This document shows, piece after piece, positions 7,111-13,465 of a stretch of DNA of 18,211 nt. A program made the translations under genes and the position numbers. The DNA is from Lachnospiraceae bacterium (lineage in GTDB: Bacteria > Bacillota > Clostridia > Lachnospirales > Lachnospiraceae), in the NCBI GenBank assembly GCA_900766915.1, contig CAAFXE010000323.1, forward strand, positions 1-18,211, read 5' to 3'. The stretch's first letter is position 1; each line of letters begins with the position of its first letter. The notes under the pieces were generated by a model. It had not been told where the DNA came from and made no database searches. It worked only from the letters and a program-made list of their open reading frames with translations.

Positions 7111-7163
7111 ATATCCCAAGCTCTTACTTTTATGCACTAATATATTTCAGGAGGATGAAAATC

Positions 7164-8183
7164 ATGGCAGTTAAAGTAGCAATTAATGGTTTTGGACGTA
7201 TCGGACGTCTTGCATTCAGACAGATGTTCGGAGCAGAAGGATTTGAAATCGTTGCAATCAACGATTTAACAAGCCCGGAAATGTTAGCACACTTATTAAA
7301 ATATGACTCTACACAGGGTAGATATGAACTCTGCGATAAAGTTACTGCTGGCGAAGATTCTATCACAGTTGATGGAAAAGAAATCAAAATTTATGCAAAA
7401 GCTAACGCAGCTGAACTTCCTTGGGGAGAAATCGGTGTTGATGTAGTTCTTGAATGTACAGGATTCTACACATCTAAAGCAAAAGCTCAGGCTCATATCG
7501 ATGCAGGTGCTAAATATGTTGTTATTTCCGCTCCGGCTGGAAACGACCTTCCTACAATCGTTTACAATGTAAACCATGACAAGCTTACAGCTGATGATCA
7601 CATCATCTCTGCTGCATCTTGTACAACAAACTGCTTAGCACCAATGGCTAAAGCACTTAACGAATTAGCACCAATCAAAACTGGTATCATGTGCACAATC
7701 CACGCTTACACAGGCGATCAGATGACACTTGACGGACCACAGAGAAAAGGTGACAAGAGACGTTCTCGTGCAGCTGCTTGCAACATCGTTCCAAACAGCA
7801 CAGGTGCTGCAAAAGCTATCGGTTTAGTAATTCCGGAATTAAACGGAAAATTAATCGGTGCTGCTCAGCGTGTACCAACCCCAACAGGTTCTACAACTAT
7901 CTTAACAGCAGTTGTTGAAGGAAACGTAACAGTTGATCAGATCAACGCAGCTATGAAAGCAGCTTCTAACGAATCTTTCGGATACAACACAGATGAAATC
8001 GTATCCAGCGATATCGTAGGTATGAGATTTGGTTCCCTGTTTGATGCTACACAGACAATGGTACTTCCATTAGACAACGGCACAACACAGGTTCAGGTAG
8101 TTTCATGGTATGACAATGAAAACTCCTACACAAGCCAGATGGTTCGTACAATCAAACACTTCGGAACATTAATGAACAAATAA
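7164..8183 (+). CDS. gapA: Glyceraldehyde-3-phosphate dehydrogenase (NAD-dependent)
   Basis: Oxidises glyceraldehyde-3-phosphate to 1,3-bisphosphoglycerate with reduction of NAD+. The 339-residue protein has the Rossmann motif INGFGRIGR (7-15), Asp34, which favours NAD over NADP, the catalytic Cys153 in SAASCTTNC and its partner His180 in CTIHAYTGDQ. I chose the ATG at 7164, nine bases after the AGGAGG at 7149-7154; an in-frame ATG at 7155 directly abuts that Shine-Dalgarno and cannot be used. Codon choice is strongly biased (for example CGT and AGA for Arg), as expected for an abundant protein. It is first in the glycolytic run, and a strong terminator separates it from pgk, so it may be made in excess of the downstream enzymes. 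Confidence 0.97.
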   Translation: MAVKVAINGFGRIGRLAFRQMFGAEGFEIVAINDLTSPEMLAHLLKYDSTQGRYELCDKVTAGEDSITVDGKEIKIYAKANAAELPWGEIGVDVVLECTGFYTSKAKAQAHIDAGAKYVVISAPAGNDLPTIVYNVNHDKLTADDHIISAASCTTNCLAPMAKALNELAPIKTGIMCTIHAYTGDQMTLDGPQRKGDKRRSRAAACNIVPNSTGAAKAIGLVIPELNGKLIGAAQRVPTPTGSTTILTAVVEGNVTVDQINAAMKAASNESFGYNTDEIVSSDIVGMRFGSLFDATQTMVLPLDNGTTQVQVVSWYDNENSYTSQMVRTIKHFGTLMNK

Positions 8184-8218
8184 GTAATGACAGTGTTTGA
8201 AGGGTTACTCTAGTTTGT

Positions 8219-8253
8219 TGTTCAGCTACCACTATAACGGAGTGAACAGTAAC
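8219..8253 (+). repeat. Palindromic intergenic repeat, copy A (gapA-pgk)
   Basis: TGTTCA (8219-8224) and TGAACA (8243-8248) form the ends of a short palindrome followed by GTAAC. The stretch 8223-8253 aligns without gaps to 13275-13305 at 20 of 31 positions, including an 11-base identical end TGAACAGTAAC, and nine of the eleven differences are transitions. It is therefore a degenerate member of a repeat family rather than unique sequence. Confidence 0.5.
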
Positions 8254-8266
8254 TGATTTAGACCTC

Positions 8267-8301
8267 AAAGGGTCCGGTCTTTTGGGACCGGACCCTTTTT
8301 T
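8267..8301 (+). terminator. Strong terminator between gapA and pgk
   Basis: A perfect 13-bp stem, AAAGGGTCCGGTC (8267-8279) with GACCGGACCCTTT (8286-8298), has a 6-base loop and T run 8296-8301. It sits 84 bp after gapA and only 29 bp before pgk. There is no good promoter between it and pgk, so the downstream genes are probably reached by partial readthrough or from a promoter not recognised in 8184-8266. Confidence 0.92.
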
Positions 8302-8330
8302 AACAATTAATTTACAAGGAGGCAAATAAA

Positions 8331-9554
8331 ATGTCACTTAACAAAAAAAGCGTAGACGATTTTAACGCAAAAGGAAAAAGAGTTTTAGTAAGATGTGACT
8401 TCAACGTACCATTAAAAGATGGTGTGATTACAGACGAAACACGTATCAACGCAGCTCTTCCTACTATTAACAAATTGATCGGAGATGGTGCAAAAGTTAT
8501 CCTTTGCTCTCATCTTGGAAAAGTTAAAGAAGGACCAAACGAGAAAGAATCTTTAGCTCCTGTAGCAAAAAGACTTTCTGAAAAATTAGGCAAAGAAGTA
8601 GTATTCGTAGCAGATTACAATGTAACAGGCGAAGCAGCAACAAAAGCAGTAGAAGCTATGAACGAAGGAGATGTTGTATTACTTCAGAATACACGTTTCC
8701 GTGGAAAAGAAGAAACAAAGAACGGCGAAGAATTCTCTAAAGAATTAGCAGACCTTTGCGATGCATATGTATGTGACGCTTTCGGTTCTTCCCACAGAGC
8801 TCATGCATCTGTAGCAGGTGTAACAGACGTTGTTCGTGCAAAAGGCGGCGACTGTGCAGTTGGATACTTAATGCAGAAAGAAATCGAATTCTTAGGAAAC
8901 GCTGTAGAAAATCCTGTAAGACCATTCGTAGCAATCCTTGGCGGAGCAAAAGTTGCAGATAAATTAAATGTTATCTCTAACTTACTTGAAAAATGTGATA
9001 CCTTGATCATCGGCGGTGGTATGGCATTCACATTCTTAAAAGCACAGGGCATGGAAATCGGTAAATCTTTAGTAGATGATGAAAAACTTGACTACTGTAG
9101 AGAAATGCTTGCAAAAGCTGAAAGCTTAGGAAAGAAATTATTACTTCCTGTAGATGCAGCAGTTGCAGACGCTTTCCCATCACCAATCGATGCAGAGATT
9201 GCTGTTGATTATGTAGCAGCTGACGCAATCCCAGGTGATAAAATGGGTCTTGATATCGGACCAAAATCTGCAGAACTTTTCGCTGAAGCTGTGAAATCTG
9301 CTAAGACTGTTGTATGGAACGGACCTATGGGCGTATTCGAAAACCCTGTTCTTGCAAAAGGTACCATCGCAGTTGCAAAAGCTCTGGCTGAAACAGACGC
9401 TACAACTATCATCGGCGGCGGTGACTCTGCAGCAGCTGTTAACCAGTTAGGATTTGCAGACAAGATGTCTCATATCTCCACAGGCGGCGGTGCTTCCCTT
9501 GAATTCTTAGAAGGAAAGACATTACCGGGTGTTGCAGCAGCAGACGACAAATAG
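8331..9554 (+). CDS. pgk: Phosphoglycerate kinase
   Basis: Transfers the acyl phosphate of 1,3-bisphosphoglycerate to ADP, the first ATP-yielding step of lower glycolysis; a monomeric cytosolic two-domain enzyme. The 407-residue protein has the signature VLVRCDFNVPL (18-28), Arg38, HLGK (61-64), GSSHRAHAS (152-160) in the substrate-binding N-domain, GGAKVADK (204-211), WNGPMGVFE in the C-domain, GGGDSAAAV and the terminal STGGGASLEFLEGKTLPG. AAGGAGG (8316-8322) lies 8 bases before the start. Biased codon use indicates high expression. It follows the gapA terminator and is 25 bp from tpiA. Confidence 0.97.
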   Translation: MSLNKKSVDDFNAKGKRVLVRCDFNVPLKDGVITDETRINAALPTINKLIGDGAKVILCSHLGKVKEGPNEKESLAPVAKRLSEKLGKEVVFVADYNVTGEAATKAVEAMNEGDVVLLQNTRFRGKEETKNGEEFSKELADLCDAYVCDAFGSSHRAHASVAGVTDVVRAKGGDCAVGYLMQKEIEFLGNAVENPVRPFVAILGGAKVADKLNVISNLLEKCDTLIIGGGMAFTFLKAQGMEIGKSLVDDEKLDYCREMLAKAESLGKKLLLPVDAAVADAFPSPIDAEIAVDYVAADAIPGDKMGLDIGPKSAELFAEAVKSAKTVVWNGPMGVFENPVLAKGTIAVAKALAETDATTIIGGGDSAAAVNQLGFADKMSHISTGGGASLEFLEGKTLPGVAAADDK

Positions 9555-9579
9555 AGAAAAGTTTAAGGAGAAAATCAAA

Positions 9580-10332
9580 ATGGCAAGAAGAAAAATCGTA
9601 GCTGGTAACTGGAAAATGAACATGACTCCAAGCCAGGCATTAGCATTAGTAGAAGAATTAAAACCATTAGTAGCAACTGATTTAGACGTAGATGTAGTTT
9701 ACTGTGTACCTGCAATCGACATCGTTCCGGTTGTAGAAGCAGTGAAAGGCACAAACGTAGCTGTAGGTGCTGAAAACATGTACTTCGAAGAAAAAGGTGC
9801 TTTCACAGGCGAAATCTCAGCAGCAATGTTAGTAGATGCAGGCGTTAAATACGTAATCATCGGACATTCTGAAAGACGTGACTACTTCAAAGAAGACGAT
9901 GTTTTATTAAACAAAAAAGTGAAAAAAGCTTTCGAAGCAGGTCTTACACCAATCCTTTGCTGCGGCGAATCTTTAGAGCAGAGAGAAATGGGCGTAACTA
10001 TGGACTGGATCAGACTTCAGATTAAATCTGACTTAGTTGGAATCACAGCTGAACAGGTTGCTTCTATGGTAATCGCTTACGAACCAATCTGGGCTATCGG
10101 AACAGGTAAAACTGCTACAACAGAACAGGCTCAGGAAGTTTGTAAAGGAATCCGTGAATGCATCGCTGAAATGTATGATGAAGCTACAGCAGAAGCAGTT
10201 CGCATTCAGTACGGCGGATCTGTAAACGCTGCTACAGCAGCAGACCTCTTCTCTCAGCCGGATATCGATGGCGGTTTAGTAGGTGGAGCTGCATTAAAAG
10301 CAGATTTCGGAAAGATCGTTAACTACAAATAA
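9580..10332 (+). CDS. tpiA: Triosephosphate isomerase
   Basis: Interconverts dihydroxyacetone phosphate and glyceraldehyde-3-phosphate; a TIM-barrel dimer. The 250-residue product is of normal length and carries Asn10 and Lys12 in GNWKMN, the electrophile His96 in IGHSERR, the catalytic base Glu168 in AYEPIWAIGTGKT (loop 6), YGGSV and GLVGGAAL phosphate-binding segments. The ATG at 9580 is chosen because AAGGAG (9565-9570) precedes it by 9 bases and the family N-terminus begins there; the longer in-frame reading from 9529 would overlap pgk and add a non-homologous extension. Codons are biased like those of gapA and pgk. It is 25 bp after pgk and 14 bp before gpmI. Confidence 0.97.
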   Translation: MARRKIVAGNWKMNMTPSQALALVEELKPLVATDLDVDVVYCVPAIDIVPVVEAVKGTNVAVGAENMYFEEKGAFTGEISAAMLVDAGVKYVIIGHSERRDYFKEDDVLLNKKVKKAFEAGLTPILCCGESLEQREMGVTMDWIRLQIKSDLVGITAEQVASMVIAYEPIWAIGTGKTATTEQAQEVCKGIRECIAEMYDEATAEAVRIQYGGSVNAATAADLFSQPDIDGGLVGGAALKADFGKIVNYK

Positions 10333-10346
10333 TAGGAAGTATCAAA

Positions 10347-11885
10347 ATGAGTAAAAAACCAACCGTATTAATGATTTTAGATGGCTATGGTTTAAATGAA
10401 AGAAAAGATGCCAATGCAGTAGCAGAGGCAAACACACCTGTTATGGACAAGCTGATGAAGGAATGTCCATTCGTAGAAGGAAATGCCAGCGGAATGGCTG
10501 TTGGTCTTCCGGAAGGACAGATGGGTAACTCAGAAGTAGGTCATTTAAACATGGGTGCCGGACGTATCGTTTATCAGGAACTTACAAGAATCACAAAAGA
10601 AATTCAGGATGGTGATTTCTTTAAGAATGAAGCTCTGTTAAAAGCAGTAGAGAATTGTAAGAAAAACAATTCTGCACTTCATATGTGGGGTCTGGTATCC
10701 GATGGCGGTGTCCACAGCCATAACACACACATCTACGGATTATTAGAGCTTGCAAAAAGAGAAGGACTTGAGAAAGTTTATGTTCATTGCTTCCTTGACG
10801 GACGTGATACACCACCTGCATCAGGAAAAGATTATGTTGCTGAGTTAGTAGACAAAATGCACGAAATCGGTGTTGGTGAGATTGGTGTTATCTCCGGACG
10901 TTATTATGCAATGGACCGTGATAATCGTTGGGACCGTGTAGAATTAGCATACAATGCGCTGACAAAGGGTGAAGGTGTAGAAGCAACTGACCCTGTACAG
11001 GCAATCGCTGATTCCTACGCACAGGAAGTATATGATGAATTTGTGAAACCAACTGTATGCATGAAAGACGGCAAACCGGTTGCCACAGTTTCCGATGGGG
11101 ACAGTGTGATCTTCTTCAACTTCCGCCCGGACCGTGCAAGAGAGCTCACCAGAGCATTCTGTGCTGACGATTTCGATGGCTTTGCAAGAGAAAAGAGACT
11201 GGATTTAACATACGTATGCTTTACAGAATACGATGTGACAATTCCGAATAAGATCGTAGCATTCCACAAAGTATCCTTAGAAAATACTTTTGGAGAATAT
11301 CTTGCAAAGAATGGCAAGACACAGGCTCGTATTGCTGAAACAGAAAAATATGCACACGTTACATTCTTCTTCAACGGCGGCGTAGAAGAGCCGAACGAGG
11401 GAGAGGACCGTATCCTTGTAAAATCTCCGAAGGTTGCAACCTACGACCTGCAGCCGGAAATGAGTGCTTACCAGGTGTGCGATAAACTGGTAGAAGCAAT
11501 CAAATCTGATAAATATGATGTGATCATCATCAACTTTGCAAACCCTGATATGGTAGGTCATACAGGTGTGGAAGCAGCCGCAATCAAAGCAGTAGAAGCT
11601 GTTGACGAATGTGTAGGTAAAGCTGTAGAAGCATTAAAAGAAGTTGATGGACAGATGTTTATCTGTGCAGATCATGGTAACGCAGAACAGTTACTGGACT
11701 ATGAAACAGGTGCACCATTTACTGCACATACAGTAAATCCGGTACCATTCATCCTGGTAAATGCTGATCCTGCTTACAAGCTTCGCGAAGGCGGCTGCCT
11801 TGCTGATATCATTCCTACCCTCTTAGAACTGATGGGAATGCCTCAGCCGGCAGAAATGACAGGAAAGTCCCTGTTAGTAAAATAA
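10347..11885 (+). CDS. gpmI: 2,3-bisphosphoglycerate-independent phosphoglycerate mutase
   Basis: Interconverts 3- and 2-phosphoglycerate through a phosphoserine intermediate, using two Mn2+ (alkaline phosphatase superfamily). The 512-residue length is typical. Visible motifs are LMILDGYG (8-15, Asp12), the catalytic Ser62 in QMGNSEVGH, HSHNTH (123-128), DGRDTPP (151-157), SGRYYAMDRDNRWDR, NFRPDRARELT, NPDMVGHTG and ADHGNAEQL, which supply the remaining metal ligands. AGGAAG precedes the start. Codons are less biased than in tpiA. It is the last gene before the structured leader of eno; its stop is 93 bases from the eno ATG. Confidence 0.97.
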   Translation: MSKKPTVLMILDGYGLNERKDANAVAEANTPVMDKLMKECPFVEGNASGMAVGLPEGQMGNSEVGHLNMGAGRIVYQELTRITKEIQDGDFFKNEALLKAVENCKKNNSALHMWGLVSDGGVHSHNTHIYGLLELAKREGLEKVYVHCFLDGRDTPPASGKDYVAELVDKMHEIGVGEIGVISGRYYAMDRDNRWDRVELAYNALTKGEGVEATDPVQAIADSYAQEVYDEFVKPTVCMKDGKPVATVSDGDSVIFFNFRPDRARELTRAFCADDFDGFAREKRLDLTYVCFTEYDVTIPNKIVAFHKVSLENTFGEYLAKNGKTQARIAETEKYAHVTFFFNGGVEEPNEGEDRILVKSPKVATYDLQPEMSAYQVCDKLVEAIKSDKYDVIIINFANPDMVGHTGVEAAAIKAVEAVDECVGKAVEALKEVDGQMFICADHGNAEQLLDYETGAPFTAHTVNPVPFILVNADPAYKLREGGCLADIIPTLLELMGMPQPAEMTGKSLLVK

Positions 11886-11891
11886 TGATTT

Positions 11892-11917
11892 GTATCTGTA
11901 AGGTACCAGACAGATAC
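11892..11917 (+). promoter_or_regulatory. Leader hairpin P1 upstream of eno
   Basis: A perfect 8-bp inverted repeat, GTATCTGT (11892-11899) and ACAGATAC (11910-11917), encloses the palindrome GGTACC. The segment AAGGTACCAGACAGATAC matches 15 of 18 bases of a segment in the glf leader (13396-13413). It lies directly before the alternative hairpins at 11920-11978 and may be part of the same RNA. Confidence 0.5.
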
Positions 11918-11919
11918 GA

Positions 11920-11978
11920 AGTATGAAATTGCAAGAACCTGCTCATACTAACAAAAAGTATGAGGAGGTTCTTTTTTT
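11920..11978 (+). promoter_or_regulatory. Putative attenuator: terminator/anti-terminator sequestering the eno ribosome binding site
   Basis: CTCATACT (11942-11949) can pair with either of two copies of AGTATGA: the upstream copy at 11920-11926, giving a 7-bp hairpin, or the downstream copy at 11957-11964. In the second case the stem extends with AAGAACCT (11933-11940) and AGGTTCTT (11966-11973), with one G-G mismatch, and is followed by T's to 11978: a strong terminator. The eno Shine-Dalgarno AGGAGG (11963-11968) lies inside that 3' arm and the T tract is the spacer to the ATG at 11979. The two folds are mutually exclusive, the layout of a transcription and translation attenuator. The terminator is plain; the switch is inference. 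Confidence 0.6.
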
Positions 11979-13262
11979 ATGTTATATCAGTATTTACCCA
12001 TTACAGATATATTTGCCAGAGAAATTTTAGATTCCAGAGGAAATCCAACCGTAGAGACAGAGGTGACGCTTGGAGGGTGCTATCATGCCAGAGCCAGTGT
12101 TCCTTCAGGAGCTTCCACGGGAAAATATGAGGCAGTGGAGCTTCGTGATGGAGAAAAACGTTACCTTGGTCTGGGCGTTCAAAAAGCTGTAGAAAATGTG
12201 AATGTTGCCATAGCGCCGGTTTTAGTTGGAGTCAATGGGCTGGAGCAAAGAGCCGTGGATAAAATGCTTATTGAAACCGACAGAACAGAAAACAAATCAG
12301 GGCTTGGAGCCAATGCCATCTTAAGTGTTTCCATGGCCGTGGCAAGGGCTGCAGCGAAAGCATTGAATATTCCGCTCTACCAGCATTTGGGCGGTATGAG
12401 ACCCAATGTCATGCCGATTCCTATGATGAATATCATCAATGGGGGAAAGCATGCCAAGAATACCCTGGATTTTCAGGAATTTATGATCGTGCCTGCGGGA
12501 GCGAAAAGCTTTAGCCAGGGACTTTGTATGGGAACTGAAATCTATCACAGTCTGAAGATCCTGTTAAAAAAGAAACAGCTGTCTATTGGTGTAGGAGACG
12601 AAGGCGGTTTTGCACCGGATATTGCGGATACAGCGGCAGTATTTCGGATTTTACAGGAGGCTTGTGAGGCGGCAGGTTATGAACCGGGAAAGGATATTTA
12701 CTTTGCCATGGATGCAGCAGCCAGTGAGCTTTACAATGAGAAGAGCAAAAGCTACGAGTTCCCGGGAGAAACAAAAATGAAGGGAGAGAAAATTATCAGA
12801 GACTCTGATGCATTGATTGGATACTATGAAGATCTGGTCAGTGAATTTCCCATCATTTCTATTGAGGATGGTTTGGATGAGGAAGACTGGGATGGCTGGG
12901 TGGAGCTTACAAAATCTCTGGGTCATAAGATCCAGCTGGTGGGAGATGACCTGTTTGTAACTAATACGAAAAAGTTAAAGGTAGGAATCCGGAAAAGTGC
13001 AGCCAACGCCATTTTGATCAAACTAAACCAGATCGGTACCGTCAGTGAAGCAGTAGATGCCATTGATATGGCGCAGAAAAACGGTTACCGAACCGTGATC
13101 TCCCATCGTTCCGGGGAGACGGAGGATACCTTTATCGCAGATCTAGCAGTTGCAGTCAATGCAGGACAGATCAAGACAGGAGCTCCCTGCCGTATGGAAC
13201 GTGTGGCAAAATATAATCAGCTTTTACGAATCGAGGAGCAGTTGAATTATATTTTAAATTAA
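11979..13262 (+). CDS. eno: Enolase (phosphopyruvate hydratase)
   Basis: Dehydrates 2-phosphoglycerate to phosphoenolpyruvate with two Mg2+. The 427-residue protein shows REILDSRGNPTVE (14-26), the Ser-loop SGASTGKYEA (43-52), His158, general acid Glu208 in GVGDEGGFAP, metal ligands Asp245, Glu296 and Asp323, general base Lys348 in LIKLNQIGT, and SHRSGETEDT (375-384). All catalytic residues are present. The loop GGKHAKN (155-161) has lysines where many enolases have Ala/Ser and Asp. Codon use is visibly less biased than in gapA, pgk and tpiA (CGG and AGG arginines occur). The start follows AGGAGG by 10 bases, but that site lies in a terminator stem, so expression is probably conditional. A second enolase elsewhere in the genome is possible. 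Confidence 0.95.
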   Translation: MLYQYLPITDIFAREILDSRGNPTVETEVTLGGCYHARASVPSGASTGKYEAVELRDGEKRYLGLGVQKAVENVNVAIAPVLVGVNGLEQRAVDKMLIETDRTENKSGLGANAILSVSMAVARAAAKALNIPLYQHLGGMRPNVMPIPMMNIINGGKHAKNTLDFQEFMIVPAGAKSFSQGLCMGTEIYHSLKILLKKKQLSIGVGDEGGFAPDIADTAAVFRILQEACEAAGYEPGKDIYFAMDAAASELYNEKSKSYEFPGETKMKGEKIIRDSDALIGYYEDLVSEFPIISIEDGLDEEDWDGWVELTKSLGHKIQLVGDDLFVTNTKKLKVGIRKSAANAILIKLNQIGTVSEAVDAIDMAQKNGYRTVISHRSGETEDTFIADLAVAVNAGQIKTGAPCRMERVAKYNQLLRIEEQLNYILN

Positions 13263-13274
13263 TAGTATGATAAA

Positions 13275-13305
13275 TGGCTGCTGTTGGTATGGAATGAACA
13301 GTAAC
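13275..13305 (+). repeat. Palindromic intergenic repeat, copy B (after eno)
   Basis: Gap-free counterpart of the gapA-pgk copy (8223-8253), 20 of 31 bases identical and ending in the same TGAACAGTAAC. A loose CTGTT/AACAG inverted repeat is retained. It lies 12 bp after the eno stop. It has no T run, so it is not a terminator. Confidence 0.45.
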
Positions 13306-13335
13306 GGAAATTTAAAAATGCAAATTTTATCAGGT

Positions 13336-13364
13336 TTGACATTTAAAGGCTTGGATGGTAAGAT
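13336..13364 (+). promoter_or_regulatory. Sigma-A promoter of glf
   Basis: A perfect -35 TTGACA (13336-13341), 17-bp spacer and -10 TAAGAT (13359-13364) predict a start near 13371 and a leader of about 95 bases. No strong terminator separates eno from it, so some readthrough from eno is also possible. Confidence 0.82.
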
Positions 13365-13372
13365 AGATGAAA

Positions 13373-13409
13373 CTGTTCAGTAGCTGTGATTTTGAAAGGT
13401 ACTGAACAG
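13373..13409 (+). repeat. Palindromic repeat, copy C, at the 5' end of the glf transcript
   Basis: Perfect 10-bp inverted arms CTGTTCAGTA (13373-13382) and TACTGAACAG (13400-13409) with a 17-base loop. This is the best-preserved member of the TGTTCAG/TGAACAG family. Because it starts about 2 bases after the predicted transcript start, it would form a 5'-terminal mRNA hairpin, or act as a DNA operator. Confidence 0.6.
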
Positions 13410-13465
13410 ATACAGATCAATCAGACACTCAGGAAAAGGGTATATCGTGATTCGGAGGAATACAA

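Larger units (their letters stand above)
6862..7163. other. AT-rich divergent intergenic region (PHP gene / gapA)
   Basis: About 300 bases with no credible gene. The right half holds the gapA promoter (7055-7083), a Rex-like site (7093-7110) and the leader. The left half is very AT-rich with repeated AATTTAC-like half sites: an inverted pair at 6909-6930, a single copy at 6996-7002, and a pair with an extra A/T at 7016-7042. A TATAAT at 6954-6959 has no matching -35 on plus. A minus-strand promoter for the PHP gene must lie here but is not clear. Confidence 0.6.

Noticed and set aside
7155..7163. In-frame ATG nine bases upstream as the gapA start
   Set aside because: It directly follows the AGGAGG with zero spacing; the ATG at 7164 has ideal spacing and begins the conserved GAPDH N-terminus.
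6862..7163. Known riboswitch or small RNA upstream of gapA
   Set aside because: I recognise no conserved riboswitch core; the leader after the promoter is only about 74 bases with one short hairpin.
9529..9579. Longer tpiA reading from 9529
   Set aside because: It overlaps the pgk end, has no ribosome site of its own and adds residues not found in triosephosphate isomerases; the site at 9565-9570 fits the ATG at 9580.
13373..13409. Intrinsic terminator for eno
   Set aside because: The palindrome has a 17-base loop and no T run, and it lies downstream of the glf promoter.
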